From Leisingera sp. NJS204 (GTDB taxonomy: Bacteria > Pseudomonadota > Alphaproteobacteria > Rhodobacterales > Rhodobacteraceae), in NCBI RefSeq assembly GCF_004123675.1, contig NZ_CP035417.1, positions 2,657,501 through 2,721,500 of the forward strand: a DNA stretch of 64,000 nucleotides, read 5' to 3'. Positions 53,348 through 61,309 of this stretch are shown in pieces (position 1 is the first letter of the stretch; each line of letters starts with the position of its first letter). Under the pieces are notes generated by a model, which saw only the letters and a program-made list of their open reading frames with translations, was not told where the DNA came from and did no database searches. The position numbers were made by a program, and so were the translations under genes.

Positions 53348-54250
53348 ATGAAACAGAAACTTCCCGACAGTCTTGTCCGTCCCGGCCACCCGGATTTCAC
53401 AGTCCTTTGCGAACTGGCGGAGGAGATCACGACGCGTGCAGGCGGTGCCTTGGCGCTGGAACACGACGTGCCGCAGATGCTGCGCCAGTGCATTGACGAT
53501 GTGATCATGACGCCCAAGACCGGGCGGCGCGCCTATGAAGAACTTGAGAAGACCGAAAAGACCTATATCGGCACCAGGGTCGAGATTGAGCTGCGGGCGC
53601 TGCTGCGCTTGCGCAAGGGGCGGCTGGATACCGAGATCCTGGGCCGGGACGTGGACATCAAGCACACGATGGGCAGCAATTGGATGATCCCGACCGAGGC
53701 GCTGGATTGCGCCTGCCTGCTGGTGGCGGCGGATGAGGTGCGGGCGCGCTGCTATCTGGGGCTGGTCATTGCCCGGCGTGAATACCTGACAGCTGGTCAG
53801 AACAAGGACGCCAAGCGCAGCATTTCGGCGGAAGGGTTCCGCCATATCCTGTGGCTGCTGAAGGATCAGCCTTACCCCGCCAATTTCTGGCGTATCGCGG
53901 ACGAGGCGGCGGTGGAGCAGATCTTTGCGGGCGCCACGGGCAATGAACGGATGGCGCAGCTGTTCCGGCTGATCCGAGGGCGCCCGATTCCGCGCGACGT
54001 GGTGGAGGCGGTGGCGCAGCAGAAGGACTTCATGCGCCGGATCCGGGCCGATGGCGGCCATGGCACCCGCGATGTTCTGGCCCGCGAGCAGATCGTGCTG
54101 CTGGAGGGTCAGAAGGACGCCCAGCTGATCAAGGCGCTGGAGCTGCCGCCCTGCCCGGCCAGTGCTTTTGTTTCCTGCCGGATTGAAAGCAGCTACCATG
54201 CCCGCATGGTGGAACAATCCAGGCATCACGTGGAATGGCCGACAGCCTGA
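53348..54250 (+). CDS. NaeI-family type II restriction endonuclease
   Basis: A 300-residue protein resembling NaeI (317 residues). The catalytic pattern is present: Glu79 in YIGTRVEIEL, Asp94 in GRLDTEI, and Asp103-Ile-Lys105 in GRDVDIKHTMGSNWMIPTEA, with spacings close to NaeI Glu70, Asp86, Asp95 and Lys97. The C-terminal part (NERMAQLFRLIRGRPIPRDVVEAVAQQKDFMRRIR) matches the second DNA-binding, topoisomerase-like domain of NaeI, including the VAxQ-DxMxR segment. NaeI cuts GCCGGC and needs a second site as effector. It lies between its methyltransferase and Vsr; its 3' end overlaps vsr by 16 bases. The family call is by memory of motifs. Confidence 0.85.
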   Translation: MKQKLPDSLVRPGHPDFTVLCELAEEITTRAGGALALEHDVPQMLRQCIDDVIMTPKTGRRAYEELEKTEKTYIGTRVEIELRALLRLRKGRLDTEILGRDVDIKHTMGSNWMIPTEALDCACLLVAADEVRARCYLGLVIARREYLTAGQNKDAKRSISAEGFRHILWLLKDQPYPANFWRIADEAAVEQIFAGATGNERMAQLFRLIRGRPIPRDVVEAVAQQKDFMRRIRADGGHGTRDVLAREQIVLLEGQKDAQLIKALELPPCPASAFVSCRIESSYHARMVEQSRHHVEWPTA

Positions 54251-54648
54251 CACCCGAGCGGCGCAGTGCCAATATGGCAAAGATCCGCGGCAAGCACACC
54301 AAGCCGGAGATGCTGGTGCGGCGGATGGTGCACGGGCTTGGCTTTCGCTACCGGCTGCACCGCAAAGACCTGCCCGGCAAGCCTGATCTGGTGTTCGGCC
54401 CGCGTCGCAAAGTGATCTTTGTGCATGGCTGTTTCTGGCATCTGCATGAGTGCCGCGACGGGCGCATTCCAGCATCGCGCCGCGACTATTGGGAACCCAA
54501 ATTGCTGCGCAACACCCAGCGCGACGCGGAGCAGCTGGCCGCCCTGCAGGCCGCGGGCTGGCAGGTGCTGACCGTCTGGGAATGCGAAACCAAGGATCGG
54601 GATGCCTTGCGAATCCGGCTCAGGTCATTTCTGGAAAATGAAGAATAA
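54235..54648 (+). CDS. vsr: Very short patch repair endonuclease (Vsr)
   Basis: A 137-residue mismatch endonuclease. It nicks next to T:G mismatches that arise when 5-methylcytosine deaminates, so it protects methylated sites from mutation. Residues match E. coli Vsr numbering: Asp51 in LPGKPDLVF, then His64 and His69 in IFVHGCFWHLHEC. The start MADSLTPERRSANMAKIRGKHTKPE is a typical Vsr opening, including the Thr-Lys-Pro-Glu. It overlaps the endonuclease gene by 16 bases, so translation is coupled. Its presence supports C5 methylation by the partner methyltransferase. Confidence 0.95.
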   Translation: MADSLTPERRSANMAKIRGKHTKPEMLVRRMVHGLGFRYRLHRKDLPGKPDLVFGPRRKVIFVHGCFWHLHECRDGRIPASRRDYWEPKLLRNTQRDAEQLAALQAAGWQVLTVWECETKDRDALRIRLRSFLENEE

Positions 54649-54689
54649 CGCTTATCCACAGATACCTGCGCAAACCTTCAAATTTCCTC

Positions 54690-54718
54690 TTGCGGCCTGT
54701 TTGGGAACGCCCTAAACA
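54690..54718 (+). promoter_or_regulatory. Promoter of tRNA-Gly copy 2
   Basis: TTGCGG (54690-54695) and TAAACA (54713-54718) are 17 bases apart, just after vsr. The element aligns with those of the other copies. Confidence 0.65.
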
Positions 54719-54738
54719 CCGGCTCATCGAATGGCAGC

Positions 54739-54813
54739 GCGGGCGTAGCTCAGGGGTAGAGCATAACCTTGCCAAGGTTAGGGTCGGGCGTTCGAATCGC
54801 CTCGCCCGCTCCA
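54739..54813 (+). tRNA. tRNA-Gly(GCC), copy 2
   Basis: Identical over all 75 bases, including CCA, to copy 1; anticodon GCC at 54771-54773. It lies immediately after the R-M cassette. Confidence 0.97.
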
Positions 54814-54827
54814 TTCGACAGCCGAAA

Positions 54828-54858
54828 AGGCCGCCCTTCGGGGCGGTCTTTCGCGTTT
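54828..54858 (+). terminator. Terminator of tRNA-Gly copy 2
   Basis: A 9-bp stem (54828-54836 with 54841-54849, one G-U) with a TTCG loop is followed by a T-rich stretch. Confidence 0.75.
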
Positions 54859-54908
54859 TGCAGCCCCTCGGCCTGCAGCACTTTCTTTACCGTTCCGTCA
54901 TTTTCCGC

Positions 54909-54937
54909 TTGCAGCAACCTCGCGGATTTCCTATTCA
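54909..54937 (+). promoter_or_regulatory. Promoter of tRNA-Gly copy 3
   Basis: TTGCAG (54909-54914) and TATTCA (54932-54937), spacer 17 bases. Confidence 0.65.
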
Positions 54938-54957
54938 CCGCCTCACCGAATGGCAGC

Positions 54958-55032
54958 GCGGGCGTAGCTCAGGGGTAGAGCATAACCTTGCCAAGGTTAG
55001 GGTCGGGCGTTCGAATCGCCTCGCCCGCTCCA
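54958..55032 (+). tRNA. tRNA-Gly(GCC), copy 3
   Basis: Identical to copies 1 and 2, with encoded CCA; anticodon GCC at 54990-54992. Its 3' flank, including the terminator, is nearly the same as that of copy 1. Confidence 0.97.
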
Positions 55033-55045
55033 TTTGGAACCGAAC

Positions 55046-55077
55046 AGGCCGTCCCTCGGGGCGGCCTTTCGCTTTTC
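55046..55077 (+). terminator. Terminator of tRNA-Gly copy 3
   Basis: The same stem-loop and TTTCGCTTTT tail as after copy 1. Confidence 0.75.
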
Positions 55078-55195
55078 TGCCATTTGCCGCTTTAATTTGA
55101 TCAAATTCCTTTGACGCGACTCGTGAAACGCGACAATTCTATCGGCAATAGGCCCCATGGGACGTTCATGGGTGTTTCGCGCAAGGAGTTTGGCC

Positions 55196-56548
55196 ATGGC
55201 CCCTGTCATCTATCCCACCACCAATTTCACCGCGACCGAGCAGCTGTGCCTGGAGCGCGGCGAAGGTATTTATGTCTACGACACGGACGGCAACAAATAC
55301 ATCGAAGGGCTGGCGGGCCTGTGGTGCACCTCGCTGGGCTACAGCAACACCGAAGTGGTGGATGCGATCACCGAACAGCTGCACAAGCTGCCGTTTTCGC
55401 ACACTTTCGGCGGCAAGACCCATGCGCCGATCATGCAGCTGGCCGAGAAACTGCGCGCGATGGTGCCGGTGGAGGATGCCTATATCTTCTTTGGCAACTC
55501 AGGCTCGGACGCCAATGATACCCACGTGAAGATGCTGCGCTATTACTTCAACGCCATCGGCAAGCCGGAAAAGCGCAAGATCATCACCCGCGAGCGCGGC
55601 TATCACGGGGTAACGGTGGCGGCGGGGTCGCTGACCTCGCTGCCCGCGAACTTGGCACACTTCGATGCACCGCTGGAGGCGCTGTCGATCCTGCGCTCGG
55701 ATTCGCCGCATTACTACACCGGGCGCCAGGGCAATGAGACGGAGGCGCAGTTTGTTGACCGGATCATCAATAACCTTGAAGAACAGATCCTGGCCGAAGG
55801 CCCCGAAACCATCGCCGCGATGATTGTGGAGCCGATCACCGGCGCGTCGGGCGTAATCGTGCCGCCGGAGGGGTATTACGAGAAGCTGCAGGCGCTGCTG
55901 CGCAAACACGGCATTCTGGTCTGGGCGGATGAGGTGATCTGCGGGTTCGGGCGCACCGGGGCGGATTTCGGCTGTACTACGATGGGCATCAAGCCGGACC
56001 TGATGACATTCGCCAAACAGCTGAGCTCAGCCTATTTCCCGATTTCGGCTTCGGTCATCCCCGGCTGGATGTATGAGGCGATGATTGATCAGACCAACGA
56101 GGTGGGCGTGTTCGGCCACGGCTACACCTATTCCGGCCACCCGGCGGCCTGTGCGGCCGCACTGAAAACGCTGGAGATCTATGAGCGCGACAACCTGTTT
56201 CAGCACGCAGCGGATGTGGGTGCCTATATGCAGGCGCAGCTGCGCGAAATCTTCACCGATCATCCGCTGGTCGGCGAGGTGCGCGGCAAGGGGCTGATTG
56301 CGGCGCTGGAGCTGGTGTCGAACAAGACCACTGGTGCGGGCTTTGACAAAGGCGCCGCGGGGGCTGCGGCGCAGAAGGCCTGCGAAGCAAACGGGCTGAT
56401 CCTGCGGGCGGTGGCAGGCAATGCTGTGGCGCTCTGCCCGCCTATCATCATCACCAAGGATGAGGTTGACGACATGCTGGCGCGGTTGAAAACTGCCATC
56501 GGCACGGCCTATGAACAGCTCAAGGACAACGGGCTGATCGCCGCCTGA
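55196..56548 (+). CDS. Class III (omega) aminotransferase
   Basis: A 450-residue PLP-dependent aminotransferase of the ornithine/omega class. Key parts are DGNKYIEGLAGLWCTSLGY, FFGNSGSDANDTHVKM for phosphate binding, ERGYHGVTVAAGSLTSLP, MIVEPITGASGVIVPP, VWADEVICGFGRTGADFG with the PLP Asp, and DLMTFAKQLSSAYFP with the Schiff-base Lys. FGHGYTYSGHPAACAAAL is the cofactor phosphate Thr region. The amino donor is not certain; relatives use beta-alanine, taurine, GABA or amines with pyruvate. AAGGAG lies ahead of the ATG at 55196. A bidirectional terminator separates it from the convergent Lrp-type gene. Confidence 0.9.
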   Translation: MAPVIYPTTNFTATEQLCLERGEGIYVYDTDGNKYIEGLAGLWCTSLGYSNTEVVDAITEQLHKLPFSHTFGGKTHAPIMQLAEKLRAMVPVEDAYIFFGNSGSDANDTHVKMLRYYFNAIGKPEKRKIITRERGYHGVTVAAGSLTSLPANLAHFDAPLEALSILRSDSPHYYTGRQGNETEAQFVDRIINNLEEQILAEGPETIAAMIVEPITGASGVIVPPEGYYEKLQALLRKHGILVWADEVICGFGRTGADFGCTTMGIKPDLMTFAKQLSSAYFPISASVIPGWMYEAMIDQTNEVGVFGHGYTYSGHPAACAAALKTLEIYERDNLFQHAADVGAYMQAQLREIFTDHPLVGEVRGKGLIAALELVSNKTTGAGFDKGAAGAAAQKACEANGLILRAVAGNAVALCPPIIITKDEVDDMLARLKTAIGTAYEQLKDNGLIAA

Positions 56549-56558
56549 GCTAATCAAA

Positions 56559-56585
56559 AAAACGCCCCGGTTTGCGGGGCGTTTT
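56559..56585. terminator. Bidirectional terminator between the aminotransferase and Lrp-type genes
   Basis: An 11-bp stem (56559-56569 with 56575-56585) flanked by A and T runs serves both convergent genes. Confidence 0.88.
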
Positions 56586-56590
56586 CTGTT

Positions 56591-56830
56591 TCAGAACACC
56601 TTGTAGGTCATCGTTGTCAGCGAGCGTTCAATCCCGTCGATCTGCAGCAGCTGGTCATTGATGTATTTGCCAACGTCCTCGCCGGTGGGGATGTAGAGCT
56701 TCATCAAAAGGTCGAAATTGCCGCTGGTGGAGTAAAGTTCGGAGTGGATTTCCCGCAGGGCGATTTCCTCGGCCACCTTGTAGGTGGTGCCGGGTTTGCA
56801 GCGGATCTGGACAAAGACGCAGGTGGACAT
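56591..56830 (-). CDS. Stand-alone Lrp/AsnC ligand-binding (RAM) domain protein
   Basis: A 79-residue protein equal to the C-terminal RAM domain of Lrp/AsnC regulators, with no helix-turn-helix. Typical segments are [40 protein letters not shown] and the closing [13 protein letters not shown]. The ATG at 56830 has AAAGGGG upstream. Such single-domain members bind amino acids or assemble with full-length Lrp proteins; some are thought to modulate enzymes. It converges with the aminotransferase gene, which suggests but does not prove an amino-acid-linked role. Confidence 0.88.
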   Translation of the reverse strand: MSTCVFVQIRCKPGTTYKVAEEIALREIHSELYSTSGNFDLLMKLYIPTGEDVGKYINDQLLQIDGIERSLTTMTYKVF

Positions 56831-57005
56831 GGGTGCCCCTTTTGGATGGTCAGGAATTTGCGCCCAAGCTCGCACGGCGGCGGAGGCGGCGCAAGAGACC
56901 GGGATTGCTGCAACAGATTGGCCCCCATGCACAATGCCGCACTTGAGCCACGCCCCCTGCCCGCCCTATAAGCGCCCCTGCAGCTTGACGAAGGACAGCC
57001 CGCAG

Positions 57006-57593
57006 ATGCGTACCGCCACAGTGACCCGCCAGACCGCGGAAACCGATATCTCGGTCGAAATCAATCTCGACGGCACCGGGATCTATGACAACCGGACCGG
57101 GGTCGGATTTTTCGACCACATGCTGGACCAGCTGGCGCGTCATTCGCTGATCGACATGACCATCCGCGCCAAGGGCGATTACCACATCGACGACCACCAC
57201 ACAGTGGAGGACACCGGCATCGCGCTGGGTCAGGCGCTGGTGCAGGCGCTGGGGGATAAAAAGGGCATCCGGCGCTATGGCGAATGCCACTTGCCGATGG
57301 ATGACGCGCAGGTGCGCTGCGCACTGGACCTGTCGGCGCGCCCGTTCCTGATCTGGAACGTCGAGCTGCCGACCCAGAAAATCGGCGCTTTTGACACCGA
57401 ACTGGTACGCGAATTTTTCCAAGCGCTCAGCACTCACGGCGGCATCACCCTGCACATCGACCAGCTGCACGGGTTCAACAGCCACCACATTGCCGAGGCG
57501 GCGTTCAAGGCTGTCGCCCGCGCGCTGCGGCTGGCGGTGGAGACCGATCCGCGCAAGGCGGATGCGATTCCCTCGACCAAGGGCGCGCTGTGA
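57006..57593 (+). CDS. hisB: Imidazoleglycerol-phosphate dehydratase
   Basis: A 195-residue manganese enzyme for the seventh step of histidine synthesis (IGP to imidazole-acetol phosphate). It is the monofunctional form without a phosphatase domain. Metal-binding motifs are HHTVEDTG in [18 protein letters not shown] and [10 protein letters not shown] near the C-terminus; [14 protein letters not shown] is the family opening. The ATG is at 57006. The stop is one base before the hisH start, so the two are translated together. Confidence 0.97.
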   Translation: MRTATVTRQTAETDISVEINLDGTGIYDNRTGVGFFDHMLDQLARHSLIDMTIRAKGDYHIDDHHTVEDTGIALGQALVQALGDKKGIRRYGECHLPMDDAQVRCALDLSARPFLIWNVELPTQKIGAFDTELVREFFQALSTHGGITLHIDQLHGFNSHHIAEAAFKAVARALRLAVETDPRKADAIPSTKGAL

Positions 57594-57594
57594 C

Positions 57595-58233
57595 ATGCTG
57601 ACCGCGATTATTGATTACGAATCCGGCAACCTGCACTCGGCTGAAAAGGCCTTTCAGCGCATGGCGCGGGAGATGGACGCGGGCGAGGTTGTGGTGACCT
57701 CCGACGCCGATGCGGTGGCGCGGGCGGACCGGCTGGTGCTGCCCGGCGACGGCGCCTTTCCGGCCTGCGCGGCTGAACTGCGCGGCCACAAGGGTATTTA
57801 TGACGCCATGGTCGAGGCGGTGGAGCAGAAGGGCCGCCCGTTCCTGGGCATCTGTGTCGGCATGCAGCTGATGGCCACCACCGGGCATGAATACCAGGAA
57901 ACACCGGGCCTTGGCTGGGTCGGCGGCGATGTGGTGAAGATCACGCCTGCGGATACATCTTTGAAGGTGCCGCATATGGGCTGGAACGATCTGGTGATCG
58001 AGACGGACCACCCGGTGTTTGACGGCATCGAAAGCGGCGATCACGTGTATTTTGTGCATTCCTACCACTTCCGCGCCGCCGATCCGGCGGAGCGGCTGGC
58101 GCATGTGGATTATGCAGGCGACGTGACCGCGGTTATTGGCCGGGACACGATGCTGGGCATGCAGTTCCACCCTGAAAAAAGCCAGGCGACAGGGTTGCGG
58201 ATGATCGGCAACTTCCTGGCCTGGAAACCGTAA
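57595..58233 (+). CDS. hisH: Imidazole glycerol phosphate synthase, glutaminase subunit
   Basis: A 212-residue class I glutamine amidotransferase subunit. It supplies ammonia to HisF for making IGP and AICAR. The catalytic triad is visible: Cys in FLGICVGMQLM, and His and Glu in GMQFHPEKSQ. IIDYESGNLHSAEKAF and PGDGAFPACA are family segments; HMGWNDL is the oxyanion-strand region. hisF, its partner, lies 4.3 kb downstream. An extragenic repeat follows the stop. Confidence 0.97.
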   Translation: MLTAIIDYESGNLHSAEKAFQRMAREMDAGEVVVTSDADAVARADRLVLPGDGAFPACAAELRGHKGIYDAMVEAVEQKGRPFLGICVGMQLMATTGHEYQETPGLGWVGGDVVKITPADTSLKVPHMGWNDLVIETDHPVFDGIESGDHVYFVHSYHFRAADPAERLAHVDYAGDVTAVIGRDTMLGMQFHPEKSQATGLRMIGNFLAWKP

Positions 58234-58237
58234 GGGG

Positions 58238-58286
58238 ACGGCGCTGCGCGCCGTTGCCTCCGGCGGGAGTACTTTAGGAAAGATGA
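58238..58286 (+). repeat. Extragenic palindromic repeat (GGCGGGAGTA type)
   Basis: A 7-bp hairpin with loop TGC (ACGGCGC/GCGCCGT) is followed by GCCTCCGGCGGGAGTACTTTAGGAAAGATGAAAG-like sequence. It parallels the unit at 22.28 kb on the opposite strand. It lies between the convergent hisH and AraC-type genes. Confidence 0.5.
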
Positions 58287-58298
58287 AAGCTGCGGCGT

Positions 58299-59030
58299 TC
58301 AAGCAGCCGCGGTGCGCAGGGAGACCGGCGCAACGCCGTACGCCTTGCGGAAGGCGCGGGTGAAGCCTTCGGGGCTGCTGTAGGCGTAGCGGCGCGCCAC
58401 CGCCTCGACCCGGTCGCCGCGGATGAGGTCCTGATGCGCCAGGATCAGCCGCCAGCGGCGCAGGTACCCCATCGGGGTTTCCCCCACCTCCGACGCAAAC
58501 AGTTCCGCAAAACGCGACAGTGACAGGCCTGCTTCCTGCGCCAGATCGGCGTTGGCCCAAAGCCGGCCCGGATGGTCGTGCATTGCGACAATGGCCCTGC
58601 TGAGGCGCGGGTCCGAGAGGCCTGCCAGCAGCCCCGGTTCAGTGGCGCCTTTCTGGATCTGGTTGCGCAGGAGGCGCACCATCAGCACCTCCCCCAGCCG
58701 GTTGATCACCGATTGCGCGCCGCAATGCCGGCCCTCTGCCTCGTCCCGCATCAGACGCACCAGCCCCTGTGCTTCGGCATTGCTGCTGATGCCGTAGTCC
58801 ACCACCGATGGCAGGGCCGCCAGGAACGGATTGCTGTTGCCCGACCAATCCACCCGCGCTGCCCACATGATCGCACCGGGGTCCGGATCCGCCAGCGGGC
58901 CGCACGGGCGATAGAGGATCCGCACCGGCTGCCCCGCCGCATCTGCCAGCGCAATCAGATTGGCCTCGCCAGGCCCGGCGGCCAGCACGGCGAGCTGAAA
59001 GCGGTCCATCAAGGTGGTAAGGCGGTCCAA
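58299..59030 (-). CDS. AraC-family transcriptional regulator
   Basis: A 243-residue regulator. The N-terminal ~135 residues resemble the cupin_6 sensor domain (RILYRPCGPLADP, RLMRDEAEGRHCGAQSVINRLGEVLMVRLLR). The C-terminal ~100 residues have two helix-turn-helix units: ANADLAQEAGLSLSRFAELFASEVGETPMGYLRRWRL and AVARRYAYSSPEGFTRAFRKAYGVAPVSLR. The gene diverges from the peroxiredoxin-like gene across 103 bases, so it most likely controls that gene. The inducer is unknown. It ends near an extragenic repeat. Confidence 0.9.
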   Translation of the reverse strand: MDRLTTLMDRFQLAVLAAGPGEANLIALADAAGQPVRILYRPCGPLADPDPGAIMWAARVDWSGNSNPFLAALPSVVDYGISSNAEAQGLVRLMRDEAEGRHCGAQSVINRLGEVLMVRLLRNQIQKGATEPGLLAGLSDPRLSRAIVAMHDHPGRLWANADLAQEAGLSLSRFAELFASEVGETPMGYLRRWRLILAHQDLIRGDRVEAVARRYAYSSPEGFTRAFRKAYGVAPVSLRTAAA

Positions 59031-59133
59031 ACTCCGGTGTTCCAGTCAGGTTTTTCGGATTTATGAGACAGTAGCCTGCGCGATACGTTTGATCAACCAC
59101 CACTCGCACCACTACTCACGAAGGACCAATGCC

Positions 59134-59670
59134 ATGCTGATCCCCCGCCAGAAGACCCCGGAGCTGACCCTGCCGACGCTGGACCACGGCCTGTTCGACC
59201 TGTCTGCGGAGACCTCCGAACGCGGCACTGTGATCTGCTTTTACCGCGGCCTGCATTGCCCGATCTGCGCCACTTATTTGAAGGAGTTCGACAAAAAGGC
59301 CGCAGCCTTTGCCGAGCGCGGTGTTGATTGCATCGCCATCAGCTCGGACGGCGAAGAACGCACCCGCGCGATGGCCGACAAGATCGAAGCCAAAGACCTG
59401 CGATTTGGGTACGGCCTGCCTCTCCCGGCGGCCAAGGACTGGGGGCTCTATATCTCGACCTCGCGCGGCAAGACATCGATCGGAATCGAAGAACCCGCGC
59501 TGTTCTCGGAACCCGGCCTGTTCCTGGTGACGCCTGAGCAGACGCTGTATTACGGCGCGGTGCAGACCATGCCGTTTGTGCGCCCCCATTTCGCGGAACT
59601 GGTGGCGGCGCTGGATTTTGCCATTCCCAACAACTACCCGGCGCGCGGCGAATACACCGGTGATGTGTAG
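59134..59670 (+). CDS. Peroxiredoxin-like (AhpC/TSA) protein
   Basis: A 178-residue thioredoxin-fold protein. The motif FYRGLHCPICATYLKEF carries CxxC at Cys42 and Cys45, rather than the single peroxidatic Cys of PxxxTxxC peroxiredoxins, placing it in the peroxiredoxin-like AhpC/TSA group. IAISSDGEERTRAMADK and PALFSEPGLFLVTPEQTLYYGAVQTMPFVRP are typical of that group. No signal peptide is seen. The gene diverges from the AraC-type regulator. It may reduce peroxides or disulfides. Confidence 0.85.
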   Translation: MLIPRQKTPELTLPTLDHGLFDLSAETSERGTVICFYRGLHCPICATYLKEFDKKAAAFAERGVDCIAISSDGEERTRAMADKIEAKDLRFGYGLPLPAAKDWGLYISTSRGKTSIGIEEPALFSEPGLFLVTPEQTLYYGAVQTMPFVRPHFAELVAALDFAIPNNYPARGEYTGDV

Positions 59671-59769
59671 CACCGGCGCCAGCCCTTAAAATCGGCTGCG
59701 TCCGGTAATGGACAAGGGGTCCGCTTCCATGCATACGGGGCGGACCTTTTTCGCGTTTCAGGTCCCCCA

Positions 59770-60021
59770 TTGCACATCCGTTTCGAGAAATACGACCATA
59801 CTGAAGGCAAGCACCGCTATTGCCAGCTGAGCCTGACGCCAACCCTGTTCGGCGACTGGTGTGTTGAGCGTGTGTCGGGACCGCTGAATGCGCCGGGCGG
59901 CGTTCAGAAGCGGACGTATTTCGCCGCCCAAGCAGAGGCGCTGGCGATTTTTGAACGCTTCCGGGACCGGCAGATGAAACGCGGCTATGCGCCGATCCCG
60001 GTGCAGCTGGGGCTGCTGTAG
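59770..60021 (+). CDS. WGR-domain protein (orphan)
   Basis: An 83-residue protein consisting of one WGR-type domain: HRYCQLSLTPTLFGDWCVERVSGPL and EALAIFERFRDRQMKRGYAPI follow the bacterial WGR pattern, although the Trp-Gly-Arg itself is replaced by Val-Ser-Gly. The start is probably TTG at 59770. WGR domains bind DNA ends next to nicks in eukaryotic PARPs; in bacteria such domains occur alone or in MolR-like proteins, with unknown role. It lies downstream of the peroxiredoxin-like gene and converges with the DUF2147 gene, leaving 18 bases. Confidence 0.75.
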   Translation: MHIRFEKYDHTEGKHRYCQLSLTPTLFGDWCVERVSGPLNAPGGVQKRTYFAAQAEALAIFERFRDRQMKRGYAPIPVQLGLL

Positions 60022-60039
60022 GGTCACGCCCTCTCAGGC

Positions 60040-60426
60040 TTATTTGATCCGGGTCCAGGTCTGTTTTGAACAGATCAGCCCGCCCGCCACACATCCGCGC
60101 AGGGCAAGAGAGCGACCCGTAACATCCATCTTGCCGATGTAGATTTTATCATTGGAGGGCCGCCAGACCTTGCCCTCGTAAGAGCCATCGCCGTTCGGCA
60201 CCATGCCGATCACCAGCGTCTTGCCGATATTCGGGGACTTGTATTCGCCCTCACTGTTGAAGGTGCGGGCAATCTTGCCGCAGACGGCAGCGCCGCATTT
60301 TTCCATCTGGATATGCGCATAAGAGCCGTCATCCGCTTGCGTCTTCCAGACGCCCAGTACCGGGTCCGCCGCTGCCGCGCCCGTAAGCCCTATTGCAACG
60401 GCCAGACCTGCCAGTAGATGTTTCAT
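60040..60426 (-). CDS. DUF2147 family exported protein
   Basis: A 128-residue protein. The ATG at 60426, with GGAGG seven bases upstream, begins a signal peptide ([22 protein letters not shown], cut after AAA). The mature part starts [31 protein letters not shown], a DUF2147 signature, with paired Cys residues that may form disulfides ([22 protein letters not shown]). It is a periplasmic beta-rich protein of unknown role. It diverges from hisA. Confidence 0.85.
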   Translation of the reverse strand: MKHLLAGLAVAIGLTGAAAADPVLGVWKTQADDGSYAHIQMEKCGAAVCGKIARTFNSEGEYKSPNIGKTLVIGMVPNGDGSYEGKVWRPSNDKIYIGKMDVTGRSLALRGCVAGGLICSKQTWTRIK

Positions 60427-60561
60427 TCCATGTCCTCCCTGTTTTTCAGGCAGCCTGTCCCTGATGCGCCCGCTGAGGCAAGGTTGACTTCGGGTCGCGT
60501 TGCAATTCGGCCCCGCCTTGTGCAAAAGACCGCCAGCTTGATTTCACGAAGGACCGCCCCG

Positions 60562-61284
60562 ATGATCCTCTACCCCGCGATTGACCTCAAAGACGGCCAG
60601 GCCGTGCGCCTGCTGCATGGCGAGATGGACAAGACCACCGTGTTCAACGACAACCCCGCCGCCCAGGCGCTGGAGTTTGTCGAGGCGGGCTGCGAGTGGC
60701 TGCATCTGGTGGACCTCAATGGCGCCTTTGCCGGTGAGCCGGTGAATGCCGCGCCGGTCGAGGAGATCCTGAAGCAGACCAAAGTGCCGGCACAGCTGGG
60801 CGGCGGCATCCGCGACATGGCAACCATCGCGCGCTGGATCGACAAGGGCCTGGCACGGGTCATTCTGGGCACCGTGGCGGTAGAAAACCCGGACCTGGTG
60901 CGCGAGGCGGCGCGGGAATTCCCCGGTAAAGTCGCCGTCGGCATCGACGCCCGCAATGGCCGCGTTGCAACCAAAGGCTGGGCCGAAGAAACCGACGTGA
61001 TGGTCACCGACCTCGCCAAATCGTTTGAGGACGCGGGCGTAGCCGCGATCATCTACACCGACATCCTGCGCGACGGCGCAATGAAGGGACCGAATGTGGA
61101 GGCGACTGCGGATCTGGCCAATGCGGTCAGCATCCCGGTGATTGCCTCGGGCGGCGTGTCCTCGCTGGACGATCTCAGGGCGCTGAAATCCTGCGGTGCG
61201 CCGCTGAACGGTGCCATTTCGGGCCGCGCACTGTATGATGGGGCGATTGATCTGAAAGAGGCGCTGGCGGTTCTGAAAGCCTGA
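60562..61284 (+). CDS. hisA: ProFAR isomerase HisA
   Basis: A 240-residue TIM-barrel isomerase that opens the ribose of ProFAR to give PRFAR, the fourth step of histidine synthesis. Catalytic Asp residues lie in [14 protein letters not shown] and near [15 protein letters not shown]; the phosphate-binding motifs are QLGGGIRD and [11 protein letters not shown]. Length is normal. Its ATG at 60562 has GAAGGA upstream. It stands between DUF2147 (divergent) and a small membrane-protein gene. Confidence 0.97.
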   Translation: MILYPAIDLKDGQAVRLLHGEMDKTTVFNDNPAAQALEFVEAGCEWLHLVDLNGAFAGEPVNAAPVEEILKQTKVPAQLGGGIRDMATIARWIDKGLARVILGTVAVENPDLVREAAREFPGKVAVGIDARNGRVATKGWAEETDVMVTDLAKSFEDAGVAAIIYTDILRDGAMKGPNVEATADLANAVSIPVIASGGVSSLDDLRALKSCGAPLNGAISGRALYDGAIDLKEALAVLKA

Positions 61285-61309
61285 GGCGTCTACAGAACCG
61301 GGAGGCCAA

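Noticed and set aside
52292-54475. A 727-codon open frame on the minus strand across the R-M genes
   Set aside because: Antisense to three well-supported genes with no recognisable domains.
52056-55032. Possible CRISPR array, because of three identical 75-base units with spacers
   Set aside because: The units are complete tRNA-Gly genes with promoters and terminators, and the gaps are of very different length.
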